DNA of 64,000 nucleotides from Rhizobium sp. Q54 (GTDB lineage Bacteria; Pseudomonadota; Alphaproteobacteria; SHVZ01), in contig CAMBVS010000003.1 in the NCBI GenBank assembly GCA_945871425.1, forward strand, positions 42,180 to 106,179, given 5' to 3'. The notes beneath the pieces were generated by a model. It did no database searches, was not told the DNA's origin, and worked only from the letters and a program-made list of their open reading frames with translations. A program made the translations under genes and the position numbers. Shown here one piece after another: positions 43,017-52,425 of this stretch. Each line of letters opens with the position of its first letter. The first letter of the stretch is position 1.

Positions 43017-44147
43017 TCAGTTGTTGGACTTGACCACGCCGTCGACCTTGGTGCGCTTCAGCGCCGCCTCGTCGAGCTCGAAGCCGAGGCCGGGGGCGTC
43101 GCTCAGGATCAGGCTGCCGTCGCGGTCGACGTCGACCGGTGCCCTCAGCATGAAGTCGCGGCGCTCCACCGTCCACTCCGGCGGGTCCCAGGGGAATTCG
43201 AGGTAGCTGGCGTCGGTCGACCCGGCGACCACATGGGCGTTGGCGAGGAGGCCGATACCGTTGCCCCAGGTGTGCGGGGTGAAGGTGATGTTCTGGGCCG
43301 CCGCCATCGCCGCCACCTTGGCGAGGCCGGTGATGCCGCCGATCGAGACGGCGTCCGGCTGCACCACGTCGAGGCAGCCCTCGATGATCACGTCGCGAAG
43401 CTCGCTCATCTCCCGGTTCAGCTCGCCGCCGGCGATGCGGACATCCAGCGCGTCGCGGAGTGCCTTCATGCCCTTGCGGTCGGCACGGTGGAGCGGCTCC
43501 TCCATCCAGTAGACGCTTAAGCGTTCCAGCTCGCGCCCGACGGTGACTGCGTCCTTCAGAGTCCAGGCCGCCATGGTGTCCCAGGGAAAGCGCCAACCCT
43601 GGTTGCAGTCGACCATCAGCTCAATGCGGTCGCCGACCCGCTCGCGCACGGCTTCGAGCGCCTTGATGTCGTCGCGCCAGCTGCCGCGGCGGAAACGGAT
43701 CTTCATCGCCTTGAAGCCCCGCGCCAGCACGCGCTCGGAAAGATCGGCCAATGCCTTGGCGTCGCGCAGCGTGCCGGAGGAGGCATAGCAGGGAAGCCGG
43801 TTGGACAGCCCGCCCAGCAGCTTCCAGCAGGGCTGGCCAGCCGCCTTGCCGGCGATGTCCCAGAGCGCCAGGTCGAGCGGCCAGCAGCGGCCGTAGTGGA
43901 AGCCGATATGGTCGAGCACGCGCCAGTGGCGCTCGATGCGCAGCGGGTCCTCGCCGATGAACAGGTGCTCATGCCCGGCGAAGCCCAGCATGTAGTCGCC
44001 TGAGCCGATGCCGGTGATGCCCTCGTCGGTATGGACGCGCACGATGGTCGCGTCGAACTTGAGCCTGGGCCGCGACGACCAGCTCGGGTGGAACGGCGGC
44101 TCCAGCGGAAGCTGGTGCTGCTCGATCTCGATGGCGGTGATCTTCAT
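43017..44147 (-). CDS. Enolase-superfamily enzyme, mandelate racemase group
   Basis: A 376-residue racemase, epimerase or dehydratase. Capping-domain start is MKITAIEIEQHQLPL. Barrel residues are Lys-x-Arg in FKAMKIRFRRG, the Mg2+ ligands in ELMVDCNQGW, YWMEEPL and RIAGGE, and Asp in VVQPDAVSIGG. The terminal acid/base His in TFTPHTWGNGIG defines the mandelate racemase subgroup. Substrate unknown. It is adjacent to an Fe-ADH (7-bp gap) and close to MttB paralog 2, so it may process the carbon skeleton of a hydroxylated betaine or hydroxy acid. It is not close to the proline-betaine epimerase type with two Lys residues. Confidence 0.88.
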   Translation of the reverse strand: MKITAIEIEQHQLPLEPPFHPSWSSRPRLKFDATIVRVHTDEGITGIGSGDYMLGFAGHEHLFIGEDPLRIERHWRVLDHIGFHYGRCWPLDLALWDIAGKAAGQPCWKLLGGLSNRLPCYASSGTLRDAKALADLSERVLARGFKAMKIRFRRGSWRDDIKALEAVRERVGDRIELMVDCNQGWRFPWDTMAAWTLKDAVTVGRELERLSVYWMEEPLHRADRKGMKALRDALDVRIAGGELNREMSELRDVIIEGCLDVVQPDAVSIGGITGLAKVAAMAAAQNITFTPHTWGNGIGLLANAHVVAGSTDASYLEFPWDPPEWTVERRDFMLRAPVDVDRDGSLILSDAPGLGFELDEAALKRTKVDGVVKSNN

Positions 44148-44154
44148 CGGTCTC

Positions 44155-45300
44155 TCAAGCCGCTGTGAGGACGGCGCGGGCGAGGTGGAGGAGGTCGCCG
44201 TCGGTGGACGGCCGGGCAGAGGATCGCCGCATCGCCTCGTTCTCCGGCAGCGCCATCTCCAGGGCCAGGCGCTCGGGCGTGAGGCCGGGCAGCTCGTCGG
44301 CGAGGGAGGTCTTGAGCCCGACGGCGCCGATCAGTCTCTCGATGAGGCCCGGCAGCGCGGTCGCGTCGCGCGGGCCACCCAGGGCGTCGGCGACGGCGGC
44401 GAAGGCCGGCGCGCTGGCGTCCAGGCTCCAGGGCAGCGAGGCGCGGAGCCCGAGGCCGGCGGCGCGGCCGTGATGGACCTTGCCGAGACTGCCAAGGGCA
44501 TGGGCGATGTTGTGGGCGATGGCGGTGCCGGCGTTGTTGATGGCGATGCCGGCATAGCAGGAGGCGACCAGCATGCCTTCGCGCGCCGCCAGGTTCTGAG
44601 GTTCGCGCACCGCCGTCGGCAGGTGGCGGGCGACCAGCCGGATCGCGGCATGGGCGAGGAGGTCGTTGGCTTCGAAGCGGTTGGCGTTGGTGCAGGACTC
44701 GACCGCGTGCACCAGGGCGTCGATGCCGGTCGCCGCGGTGAGCGTCGCCGGCAGCGACACCGTCAGGCTGGAATCGAGGATCGCCTTCGCCGCCGCCAGC
44801 TCCGGCCCCCAGGCCCAGGCCTTCCTGCCGGCGGCGTTAGTGAAGACCGCCGTGTGCGTGGTCTCCGAGCCGGTGCCGGCCGTCGTCGGCACACAGACCG
44901 CGGGTAGCGGCCGGGCAGGCAGAGGGTGGGCGCAGAAGGCATAGTGCTCGACCCTGGCCGCACCGGGCGCGATCGCCGCCACCAGCTTGGCGACGTCGAG
45001 TGCCGAGCCACCGCCGATGCCGACGACGGCCTGGACCCGGTCCCGCCGGGCGAGGTCGGCGGCGGCGTCGATCTGCGCGCCGGACGGCTCACCGGCCAGA
45101 TCGTCCCACAGCGACAGGGTGCGGCGCCCGGCCGCCAGCGCCGCCCTGATACGTTCGGCGACGCCGGCCTTGGCGAGGAAGCGGTCGATCACCAGGAGCA
45201 CGCGCTCGGGCGCGCCCGGCAGTCCGGCGATGTCGGCGCCGAGCTGATCGATGCGGCCGGCGCCGATGGCGATCTCGGGGACCGGAAGAAGTGTCTTCAT
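44155..45300 (-). CDS. Iron-containing alcohol dehydrogenase / maleylacetate reductase-like
   Basis: A 381-residue group III alcohol dehydrogenase. The NAD(P) motif is VVGIGGGSALDVAKLVA and the family signature VCVPTTAGTGSETTHTAVF. Metal ligands lie in the region ATGIDALVHAVESCTN through AGTAIAHNIAHALGSLGKVHHG, where Asp and three His are seen. The substrate could be an aldehyde or ketone generated from the amine skeleton. It is co-directional with the downstream mandelate-racemase-type gene and divergent from MttB paralog 2 by about 90 bp. Confidence 0.88.
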   Translation of the reverse strand: MKTLLPVPEIAIGAGRIDQLGADIAGLPGAPERVLLVIDRFLAKAGVAERIRAALAAGRRTLSLWDDLAGEPSGAQIDAAADLARRDRVQAVVGIGGGSALDVAKLVAAIAPGAARVEHYAFCAHPLPARPLPAVCVPTTAGTGSETTHTAVFTNAAGRKAWAWGPELAAAKAILDSSLTVSLPATLTAATGIDALVHAVESCTNANRFEANDLLAHAAIRLVARHLPTAVREPQNLAAREGMLVASCYAGIAINNAGTAIAHNIAHALGSLGKVHHGRAAGLGLRASLPWSLDASAPAFAAVADALGGPRDATALPGLIERLIGAVGLKTSLADELPGLTPERLALEMALPENEAMRRSSARPSTDGDLLHLARAVLTAA

Positions 45301-45392
45301 CCAGGGAAATGCTTTTGCGGGCGTGGTGGCCTGGGGGGCGGCGTTGCCTTACCTTCGAAGCCGCGGACAGTCACGGGAGCATGGGGCAGGAT

Positions 45393-46970
45393 ATGACCGA
45401 GCCGTCGGAACGGCAAGGCAGGGCGGGGCGCGAGCGGCGGGGCGGACGATCCGGCCATGCGGGCCGGGCCGCCGATGCGGAAGCGACCGGCGATCCGTTT
45501 CCCTTCCGCCAGCCGCGGCGTCGTTTCCCGCCGGTCGAGATCGTCAGCGCCGACGAGCTCGAGGCGATCCACCAAGCATCGCTCACGGTCCTCGAAGAGA
45601 TCGGCATGGATTTCCTCGATCCGGACGCGGTGGCCCTCCTGGCCACGGCCGGCGCCGACACCAGGCTGGGATCGCAGCGCGTCCGCTTCGACCGCAACCT
45701 GATCCTGGAGCGGATCAAGAGCGTGCCGGCGACCTTCACCCTCCATGCCCGCAACCCGGCCCACAGCCTGGGATTCGGCGGCGACCAGGTGATCTTTGCC
45801 CAGGTCGCCAGCGCCCCCAACTGCTCCGACATGGACAAGGGGCGGCGGCCGGGGAACCAGGAGGACTTCCGCAACCTGGTCAAGCTCGCCCAGAGCTTCA
45901 ACATCATCCACATGACCGGCGGCTACCCGGTCGAGCCGGTGGACCTGCACGCCTCGATCCGGCACTTGGATTGCCTCGCCGACCTCGCCAAGCTCACCGA
46001 CAAGGCGTTCCACGCCTACTCGCTGGGCCGCCAGAGGAACCGCGACGCGCTGGAGATCGTGCGGCTCGCCCGTGGCATCTCGGACGAGCAGCTCGACCGC
46101 GAGCCCTCGCTCATCACCGTGATCAACTCGTCATCGCCGCTGCGCCTGGATGCGCCGATGCTGCAGGGGATCATGGAGATGTCCTCGCGAGGCCAGGTGG
46201 TGATCATGACTCCGTTCACGCTGGCCGGTGCCATGGCGCCGGTGACGGTAGCAGGCGCGCTGGCCCAGCAGAACGCCGAGGCTCTGGCCGGCATCGCCTT
46301 CACCCAGATCGTCAAGCCGGGCGCGCCGGTGGTCTATGGTGGCTTCACCTCGAACGTCGACATGAAGTCGGGCGCGCCCGCCTTCGGCACGCCCGAATAC
46401 ATGAAGTCGGCGATGATCGGCGGCCAGCTCGCGCGCCGCTACAAGCTGCCCTACCGCACCTCCAACACCTGCGCCGCCAACACAGTCGATGCCCAGGCGG
46501 CCTATGAATCCGTGTTCTCGCTCTGGGGCGCGGTGATGGGGGGCGGCAACTTCATCCTGCATTCGGCCGGCTGGATGGAAGGGGGCTTAACGGCCTCCTT
46601 CGAAAAGACCATCGTCGACGTCGACCTCTTGCAGATGGTCTCGCAGTTCCTCGATCCGCTCGAGGTGAGCGAGGCGACCCTGGCGCTGGACGCCATGCGC
46701 GAGGTCGGGCCGGGTGGACATTATTTCGGCGCCGTCCACACCCAGTCCCGCTACCAGACCGCCTTCTACAACCCGCTGATTTCGGACTGGCGCAACTTCG
46801 AGAGCTGGCGCGAGGCGGGATCGCCGACGGCGATGGAGAAGGCCAACCGGTTGTGGAAGGAGACGCTGGCCCGCTACCAGCGCCCGCCGATGGACCCGGC
46901 CGCCGAGGAGGCGCTGGACGCCTTCGTCGCGAGGCGGAAGGAAGAGGGCGGGGTGAAGACGGACTTCTGA
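45393..46970 (+). CDS. MttB-family corrinoid methyltransferase, paralog 2
   Basis: Second MttB-superfamily member (525 aa), without internal TAG. It shares blocks with paralog 1, such as DKGRRPGNQEDFRNLVKLAQ, MTPFTLAGAMAPVTVAGALAQ, GGFTSNVDMKSGAPAFGTPEY and ISDWRNFESWREAGSPTAME. It differs in the pocket region: IIHMTGGYPVEPVDLHASIR here against CVHHSGGTLTEALDLPADSR there, suggesting another methyl donor. The start is set at 45393 (MTEPSER), after GGGGCAGG; the ATG at 45381 is an alternative. No corrinoid-protein gene adjoins it. Confidence 0.9.
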   Translation: MTEPSERQGRAGRERRGGRSGHAGRAADAEATGDPFPFRQPRRRFPPVEIVSADELEAIHQASLTVLEEIGMDFLDPDAVALLATAGADTRLGSQRVRFDRNLILERIKSVPATFTLHARNPAHSLGFGGDQVIFAQVASAPNCSDMDKGRRPGNQEDFRNLVKLAQSFNIIHMTGGYPVEPVDLHASIRHLDCLADLAKLTDKAFHAYSLGRQRNRDALEIVRLARGISDEQLDREPSLITVINSSSPLRLDAPMLQGIMEMSSRGQVVIMTPFTLAGAMAPVTVAGALAQQNAEALAGIAFTQIVKPGAPVVYGGFTSNVDMKSGAPAFGTPEYMKSAMIGGQLARRYKLPYRTSNTCAANTVDAQAAYESVFSLWGAVMGGGNFILHSAGWMEGGLTASFEKTIVDVDLLQMVSQFLDPLEVSEATLALDAMREVGPGGHYFGAVHTQSRYQTAFYNPLISDWRNFESWREAGSPTAMEKANRLWKETLARYQRPPMDPAAEEALDAFVARRKEEGGVKTDF

Positions 46971-46979
46971 GCGAGGGTG

Positions 46980-47552
46980 TCAGGCCGTCGGCCGGATCTC
47001 GTAGCCGAACTCGGTCGCCGACATCCCGAGCCAGTCGAGGAAGGCCTCGGCGAAGTTCGCCGGCAGCACCAGGTCGTAGGTCGGCGTCGCGTCGACCTGA
47101 ACGATCGTCACGGTGATGTGGTCGATGGTGGTGGTCGCCGCACTCCCGGCAGAGAAGGCGCGGGGGTGCAGGTCGATGCGGCAGCCCTTCGCCAGGACGT
47201 CGCGAGCGTGGGCGCCGGAGAGGCGCAGCACGGCGCGGCCGTGGCTTTGGTCGACGACCGCAGTCTTGGTGCCAGCGGCGCCGGCCAGCGACTTCGCCAA
47301 CGCTCCTTCGACGCCGCGCGGGCGGATCACCAGCCAGGCGGAGGGCTGAATCCAGACGATCATGGCGTCGCTGGATATCTCGGCGCGGCCGGGCTTCGGC
47401 AGCGCGAGGCCGGCGACGGCGGCCTCGGCGCCCATCACCTGGACGATGTCGACGCGGCGCTCGGACAGGATAACCGGCGTGCCGCCGGCGGCGCCGTCAC
47501 GCCCGGGGGTGAGCCCGGGGCCGAAGGGCGACAGGCGCTCAGGCGCGGACAC
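46980..47552 (-). CDS. soxG: Sarcosine oxidase gamma subunit
   Basis: A 190-residue small subunit of heterotetrameric sarcosine oxidase, with IVQVMGAEAAVAGLALPKPG, WIQPSAWLVIRP, QSHGRAVLRLSGAHARDVLAKGCRIDLHP and FAEAFLDWLG, the GcvT-like fold seen in SoxG. The start overlaps the soxA stop by 14 bp. Last gene of soxBDAG. Confidence 0.88.
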   Translation of the reverse strand: MSAPERLSPFGPGLTPGRDGAAGGTPVILSERRVDIVQVMGAEAAVAGLALPKPGRAEISSDAMIVWIQPSAWLVIRPRGVEGALAKSLAGAAGTKTAVVDQSHGRAVLRLSGAHARDVLAKGCRIDLHPRAFSAGSAATTTIDHITVTIVQVDATPTYDLVLPANFAEAFLDWLGMSATEFGYEIRPTA

Positions 47553-50487
47553 GTAAGTTCTCCGGGTCGACGTGGTGGGGACTGCAGACCTCGACCTCGA
47601 CCACCTCGTTCTTCAGCGGATAGGTCGCATAGAGCCGCTGGCCGATCCGCTCCGGTCCCTGGCGGATCATCGCAAGTCCGAGCCAGCGCTCGAGCTCGAC
47701 CGAGCGGGTGATGCTGGTGCACCAGCCGAGGCTGGCCTTGGAGTCCGGTTTCTCGACGATATGGGCGCCGCCGCGCAGCCGCTTCTCGAAGGAAGGATCG
47801 ACCGCCCTTATGCCGACCAGGCGCGGCCGGTCGGGGGCCATGAGCGCGGGGCGCTCGCCGTTCACCCGGCCGATGAAGTCGCCCTTCTTCTTCATCATCT
47901 TCTCGAAGCCGAGGTCGCGGGCGGTGGTCTGGCCGTTCAGCTCCGGCCCGGCGACATGGCCCTTTTCGATGCGAAGCAGGCCGAGAGCCTCGAGACCATA
48001 GGGCAGGATGCCGTGCGGCTTGCCGGCCTCCAGGATCGCCTCCCACACGCGTTCGCCATATCCCGCCGGGGTCGCGACCTCATAGGCCATCTCGCCCGAG
48101 AAGCTGACGCGGTAGATGCGAACCGGGCAGCCGGCGATGGTGGCCTCGCCGACACCCATGAACGGAAACGCCTCGTTCGAGAGGTCGAGGCCCTCGACGC
48201 AGCCTTGCAGGGCCAGGCGGGTCTTCGGGCCCGCGACCGACATCTGCGCCCATTGGTCGGTGACCGTGCAGTAGTGCACGTCGAGCTCCGGCCAGACGGT
48301 CTGGTGATGGAACTCCATATGCGCCAGAACCTCGGCCGCCTTGGCCGTGGTGGTGGTCATCAGATAGCGGGTCTCCGACAGGCGCGAGGTGGTGCCATCG
48401 TCGAACATCATGCCGTCTTCGCGCAGCATCAGGCCGTAGCGGGCCCTGCCCACCGCAAGCGTCGAGAAGGTGTTGGTGTAGAGCCGGTCGAGGAAGGTGC
48501 CGGCGTCGCGGCCCTGGACGTCGATCTTGCCGAGGGTAGAGACGTCGCAGATGCCGACTGCCTGGCGGACGGCGCGGGCCTCCTTAAGGATCGGCTCCCA
48601 GCCGGTCTCGCGCGTCGCCGAATAGTAGAGCGGCCTGAGCCACAGGCCGGTCTCCAGGAAGATGCCGTGGTTGCGGACATGCCAGTGATGCAGCGGCGTG
48701 CGGCGGACCGGCTGCAGGTGATGGCCGACGTCGCGGCCGGCGAGCGCGCCCCAGGTGACCGGCGAGACATAGGGCCGGTAGGTGGGGACGCCGACCTTTT
48801 CGATGGACTCGCCGCGGGCTTCCGCCAGCACGGCGACGCCGAGCAGGCCCGAGGTCTTGCCCTGGTCGGTCGCCATGCTGTGGGTGGTGTAGCGCTTGGC
48901 GTGCTCGATATGAGTGTAGCCCTCACGATGGGCGAGGCGGATGTCGTCGGATGTCACGTCATTCTGCAGGTCGACGAAGGACTTGCCTTTCGCCTTCACT
49001 TCCCAGAACGCCTCGACCATGGGATCGCTCTCGCCATCGGCTGCCGGCAGCTCGAAGGCGGGGGCCGAGGTGAAGCCGGTGGCGGCCGCGGCTTCGAGGC
49101 CGGCCCGGGCGCCGTCGGCGGCCGCGCGGGCGATGCCGAAGACGCCGAGCGCGGCACCGGCCGAGCGCTCGGCCTGGACCGGCGTGCCCGGCACGAAGGC
49201 GGCGATGGACTTGTCCCAGTCGAGCCGGGCGCGGGTATGGCTCGCCAGATGGACCGCCGGGTTCCAGCCGCCGGAGACGCAGAGGAGGTCGGCGTCGATC
49301 ACCCGCTCGGCGCCGCCGTTGCGGGCGCGGATGGCGACGGCGGAGACCTGCCGGCCGCCGCGGACGCCGACGATGGCCGAGCCGAGGCGGACGGCGATGT
49401 TGCGCTCGTGCGCGCCCATGGCGCGAAGCGAGTTCTTGCGTACATCGACGATGATGCCGACGTTGGCGCCGGCATCGTGCAGCGCGAAAGCTGAATCGTA
49501 GGCGGTGTCGTTGTTGGCGAAGACCGCGATCCGTTCGCCTGGGCGGACGCCGTAGCGTCGCGCATAGGTCATCGCCGCCGAGGCCAGCATGATACCGGGC
49601 CGGTCATTGTCTGGAAACGCGATCGGGCGCTCGGTGGCGCCGGTCGCCAGCACCGTCTGGCGGGCACGGATGGTCCAGACCCGCTGGCGGACGTCGTGCT
49701 CGGCCGGGGCGGGCAGGTGATCGGCGACCCGCTCGACCGCGCCCAGCACATTGTGCTCGTAGAAGCCGAAGACGGTCGTCCGCGGCAAGATCCGGACCTC
49801 GGGCATGGCGGCCAGCGCCTCGACCATGGTCCGCCGCCAGGCCTCCCGCGCCTGATCGAGGAGAAGGCCGCCGCCGAGTTCGAAGTCCTGTTCGGCCAGG
49901 ATGACGCGGGCGCCGGCGGCGCCGGCCGCTCTCGCTGCCGCCAGTCCGGCGGCACCCGACCCCACCACCAGCACGTCGCAATGGGCGTGCATGGATTCGT
50001 AGGTGTCCGGGTCAGGGGACGTCGCGGCGCGGCCGAGGCCTGCGGCCCTGCGGATGATCGGCTCGTACACCTTCTCCCAGAAGGAGGCGGGCCACATGAA
50101 GGTCTTGTAGTAGAAGCCGGCGCCGAGAAACCGTCCGAACAGCGAGTTGACCGACGAGATGTCGAAGGCGAGGGACGGCCAGCGGTTCTGGCTGGTCGCC
50201 TCCAGGCCGTCATAGAGCTCGGCCGTGGTCGCGCGTGTGTTCGGTTCCTGCCGTGCTCCTGACCGCAGCTCGACCAACGCGTTCGGATCGTCCGGCCCGG
50301 CGGCGTAGATGCCGCGTGGCCGATGATACTTGAAGCTCCGGCCGACCAGCTGCACGCCGTTGGCGAGCAGGGCGGACGCCAGCGTGTCGCCGGGATGGCC
50401 TTCGTAGCCGCGGCCGTCGAAGCTGAACCGGATCGTCCGGCTGCGGTCGATACGGCCGCCGGCCGGCAGGCGATGGGACTGGCTCAT
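47539..50487 (-). CDS. soxA: Sarcosine oxidase alpha subunit
   Basis: A 982-residue large subunit. The N-terminal 2Fe-2S-like fold lacks the cluster (IRFSFDGRGYEGHPGDTLASALLANG). A dinucleotide-binding domain (CDVLVVGSGAAGLAAARAAG) carries non-covalent NAD, and a GcvT-type C-terminal half (VSFSGEMAYEVATPAGYG, GLEALGLLRIEKGHVAGPEL) hands the methyl carbon to THF. With SoxB, SoxD and SoxG it oxidises sarcosine to glycine, methylene-THF and H2O2. The ATG overlaps the soxD stop. Confidence 0.95.
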   Translation of the reverse strand: MSQSHRLPAGGRIDRSRTIRFSFDGRGYEGHPGDTLASALLANGVQLVGRSFKYHRPRGIYAAGPDDPNALVELRSGARQEPNTRATTAELYDGLEATSQNRWPSLAFDISSVNSLFGRFLGAGFYYKTFMWPASFWEKVYEPIIRRAAGLGRAATSPDPDTYESMHAHCDVLVVGSGAAGLAAARAAGAAGARVILAEQDFELGGGLLLDQAREAWRRTMVEALAAMPEVRILPRTTVFGFYEHNVLGAVERVADHLPAPAEHDVRQRVWTIRARQTVLATGATERPIAFPDNDRPGIMLASAAMTYARRYGVRPGERIAVFANNDTAYDSAFALHDAGANVGIIVDVRKNSLRAMGAHERNIAVRLGSAIVGVRGGRQVSAVAIRARNGGAERVIDADLLCVSGGWNPAVHLASHTRARLDWDKSIAAFVPGTPVQAERSAGAALGVFGIARAAADGARAGLEAAAATGFTSAPAFELPAADGESDPMVEAFWEVKAKGKSFVDLQNDVTSDDIRLAHREGYTHIEHAKRYTTHSMATDQGKTSGLLGVAVLAEARGESIEKVGVPTYRPYVSPVTWGALAGRDVGHHLQPVRRTPLHHWHVRNHGIFLETGLWLRPLYYSATRETGWEPILKEARAVRQAVGICDVSTLGKIDVQGRDAGTFLDRLYTNTFSTLAVGRARYGLMLREDGMMFDDGTTSRLSETRYLMTTTTAKAAEVLAHMEFHHQTVWPELDVHYCTVTDQWAQMSVAGPKTRLALQGCVEGLDLSNEAFPFMGVGEATIAGCPVRIYRVSFSGEMAYEVATPAGYGERVWEAILEAGKPHGILPYGLEALGLLRIEKGHVAGPELNGQTTARDLGFEKMMKKKGDFIGRVNGERPALMAPDRPRLVGIRAVDPSFEKRLRGGAHIVEKPDSKASLGWCTSITRSVELERWLGLAMIRQGPERIGQRLYATYPLKNEVVEVEVCSPHHVDPENLRVRA

Positions 50488-50759
50488 GACGACGGCGCCG
50501 GCACATCGTCGCCGGCCTTGGCTACGGTGCGGATCTCATGGGTCACCGTATGCCGAACGACCTTCAGCCACTGCCGGCAGCCGGCGGCGTGGTGCCACCA
50601 TTCGAGGTGCCAGCCTTTCGGGTTGGCCCGTTCGTAGGTATAGCGATAGAAGCTCTCGGCATCGCCGTCGGCGGCGGGCCGCTTCACCGTCGCGTCGCCG
50701 CCATACTTGAACTCGGCCTCGTCGCGGACGCCGCACCAGGGACAGTCTATGCGAAGCAT
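50484..50759 (-). CDS. soxD: Sarcosine oxidase delta subunit
   Basis: A 91-residue zinc-binding subunit: CPWCGVRDEAEFKYGGD at the N-terminus provides the CxxC pair and WWHHAAGCRQWLKVVRHT the remaining ligands, with the family YLYxR-like YRYTYERANPKGWHLEWW core. Spaced 9 bp after soxB; overlaps soxA. Confidence 0.93.
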   Translation of the reverse strand: MLRIDCPWCGVRDEAEFKYGGDATVKRPAADGDAESFYRYTYERANPKGWHLEWWHHAAGCRQWLKVVRHTVTHEIRTVAKAGDDVPAPSS

Positions 50760-50768
50760 GACATGCCC

Positions 50769-52022
50769 TCAGTGCAGCCAGGGGAAGGGGCCGGCGCCCT
50801 TCTCGTCGACAACGGCGCCGTCGCGGAAGCGCTCGATGGTCATGGCGGCGTTGAACTGGTGCGGCTCGTCCTTGGCGACCGTGTGGGCGAAGCACCAGCC
50901 GGAGCCCGGGATCGCCTTGAAGCCGCCATAGCACCAGCCGCCATTGACGTAGAGGCCCTTGACCGGCGTCTTGCAGATCAGCGGCGTGCCGTCGAAGGTC
51001 ATGTCCATGACCCCGGCCCATTGCCGGAGCACGCGGAGCCGCGAGAACAGCGGGATCATCGCGACGCCTTCGGCCAGCACATGCTCGGCCTCCGGCAGGG
51101 TCCCGCGCTGGGCGAAGGAGTTGTAGCCGTCGAGGCCGCCGCCGAAGACCAGGCCGCCCTTGTCCGACTGGCTGACGTAGAAATGGCCGGCGCCGAAGGT
51201 GACGACGCAGTCGAGCACGGGCTTGACCGCCTCGCTGACGAAGGCCTGGAGCAGATGGGTCTCGATCGGAAGCCTGACCCCGGCCATCGCCGCGACCTGC
51301 GAGGAATGCCCGGCGACGGCGATGCCGACCTTGGGCGCGGCGATATAGCCGCGGGTGGTCTCGACGCCGACCACCCGGTCGCCGTCGCGGCGGATGCCGG
51401 TGACCTCGCAGTTCTGGATGATGTCGACGCCGAGCCGGTCGGCGCCGCGGGCGAGGCCCCAGGCGACGGCGTCGTGGCGGGCGGTGCCGCCGCGCTTCTG
51501 CAGCAACCCGCCCTGGATCGGGAAGCGGGCGTTGTCGAAATCCAGGATCGGAGCCAAGGCGCGGACCTGGTCACGATCGATCAGCTCGGCATCGATGCCG
51601 CTCAGTCGCATCGCGTTGCCACGCCGGGCATAGGCGTCGCGCTGGCTGTCGGAGTGGTAGAGGTTGATGACGCCGCGCTGGCTCATCATCACATTGAAGT
51701 TCAGGTCCTGCTCCAGGCCTTCCCAGAGCTGCAGCGACTTCTCGTAGAAGAGATGGTTCTCGGGGAAGAGATAGTTCGAGCGGACGATGGTGGTGTTGCG
51801 CCCGACATTGCCGAGGCCGATCTGGCCGCGCTCGAGCACGGCGACGTTGGTGATGCCGTGGACGCGGGCGAGGTAGTAGGCGCTGGCGAGGCCGTGGCCG
51901 CCGCCGCCGATGATGATGACGTCATAGGACGGCTTCGGCTCGGGGTCGCGCCAGGCGCGGGTCCAGCCGGTCTGATTGCGGAGTCCTTCGACGAAGAGAC
52001 GGAAGGCGGAATAGTTACTCAT
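50769..52022 (-). CDS. soxB: Sarcosine oxidase beta subunit
   Basis: A 417-residue flavin subunit. The FAD motif is VIIIGGGGHGLASAYYLA and GGTARHDAVAWG carries the His that covalently binds FMN in the family. Substrate-side segments include NVGRNTTIVRSNYLFPEN and the C-terminal VNGGWCYGGFKAIPGSGW. First gene of soxBDAG. It would carry out the last demethylation of a betaine-dimethylglycine-sarcosine route whose earlier enzymes are encoded upstream in the window. Confidence 0.95.
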   Translation of the reverse strand: MSNYSAFRLFVEGLRNQTGWTRAWRDPEPKPSYDVIIIGGGGHGLASAYYLARVHGITNVAVLERGQIGLGNVGRNTTIVRSNYLFPENHLFYEKSLQLWEGLEQDLNFNVMMSQRGVINLYHSDSQRDAYARRGNAMRLSGIDAELIDRDQVRALAPILDFDNARFPIQGGLLQKRGGTARHDAVAWGLARGADRLGVDIIQNCEVTGIRRDGDRVVGVETTRGYIAAPKVGIAVAGHSSQVAAMAGVRLPIETHLLQAFVSEAVKPVLDCVVTFGAGHFYVSQSDKGGLVFGGGLDGYNSFAQRGTLPEAEHVLAEGVAMIPLFSRLRVLRQWAGVMDMTFDGTPLICKTPVKGLYVNGGWCYGGFKAIPGSGWCFAHTVAKDEPHQFNAAMTIERFRDGAVVDEKGAGPFPWLH

Positions 52023-52179
52023 CAGGCTCTCTGGCGCTGGCCGTCATCCCGGGGAGGGAAGGGGCAAGCGGGACGAAAACACCTACACGTCAAGGCATTG
52101 CGACACAACACCCCGATGGCGACGACTATCCGACGGTCCGCTCAAAGTGATCGAGCCAATTCCGACTCATATTTGCCTC

Positions 52180-52368
52180 GCCGGTCTCGCGGCGGCGCCG
52201 GCCGCCTTCGAGTGCAAGTCGCTCGGCATCACCGAGGTCAAGGACCTCAGCGGCGAGGGCACGAACTACTACATGGTGCTTGGGCAGGCCGTCGGCGTTC
52301 ATATCGACCCGGCCTATCTGCACGACGGCATCTTCGACACCGTGGCCGCCCACATCATCGCCCTTAGC
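52180..52368 (+). pseudogene. Flavin reductase domain protein, C-terminal remnant
   Basis: About 60 codons encode AAPAAFECKSLGITEVKDL, YYMVLGQAVGVHIDPAYLHDG and FDTVAAHIIA, the C-terminal FMN-binding part of flavin reductase-like proteins. The upstream two thirds are missing and the sequence loses similarity at about 52368, near the end of groEL on the other strand. It appears to be a truncated relic at the boundary between the betaine region and the stress island. Confidence 0.65.
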
Positions 52369-52425
52369 GGAAGGGGTGGGATTCGGCTCTCGCGATGGCG
52401 CCCTCGCCGGCCGAGGTCCGGCCGT

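Noticed and set aside
35134..46970. Pyrrolysine-containing MttB
   Set aside because: Both MttB-family frames are open with no in-frame TAG, so amber read-through is not needed.
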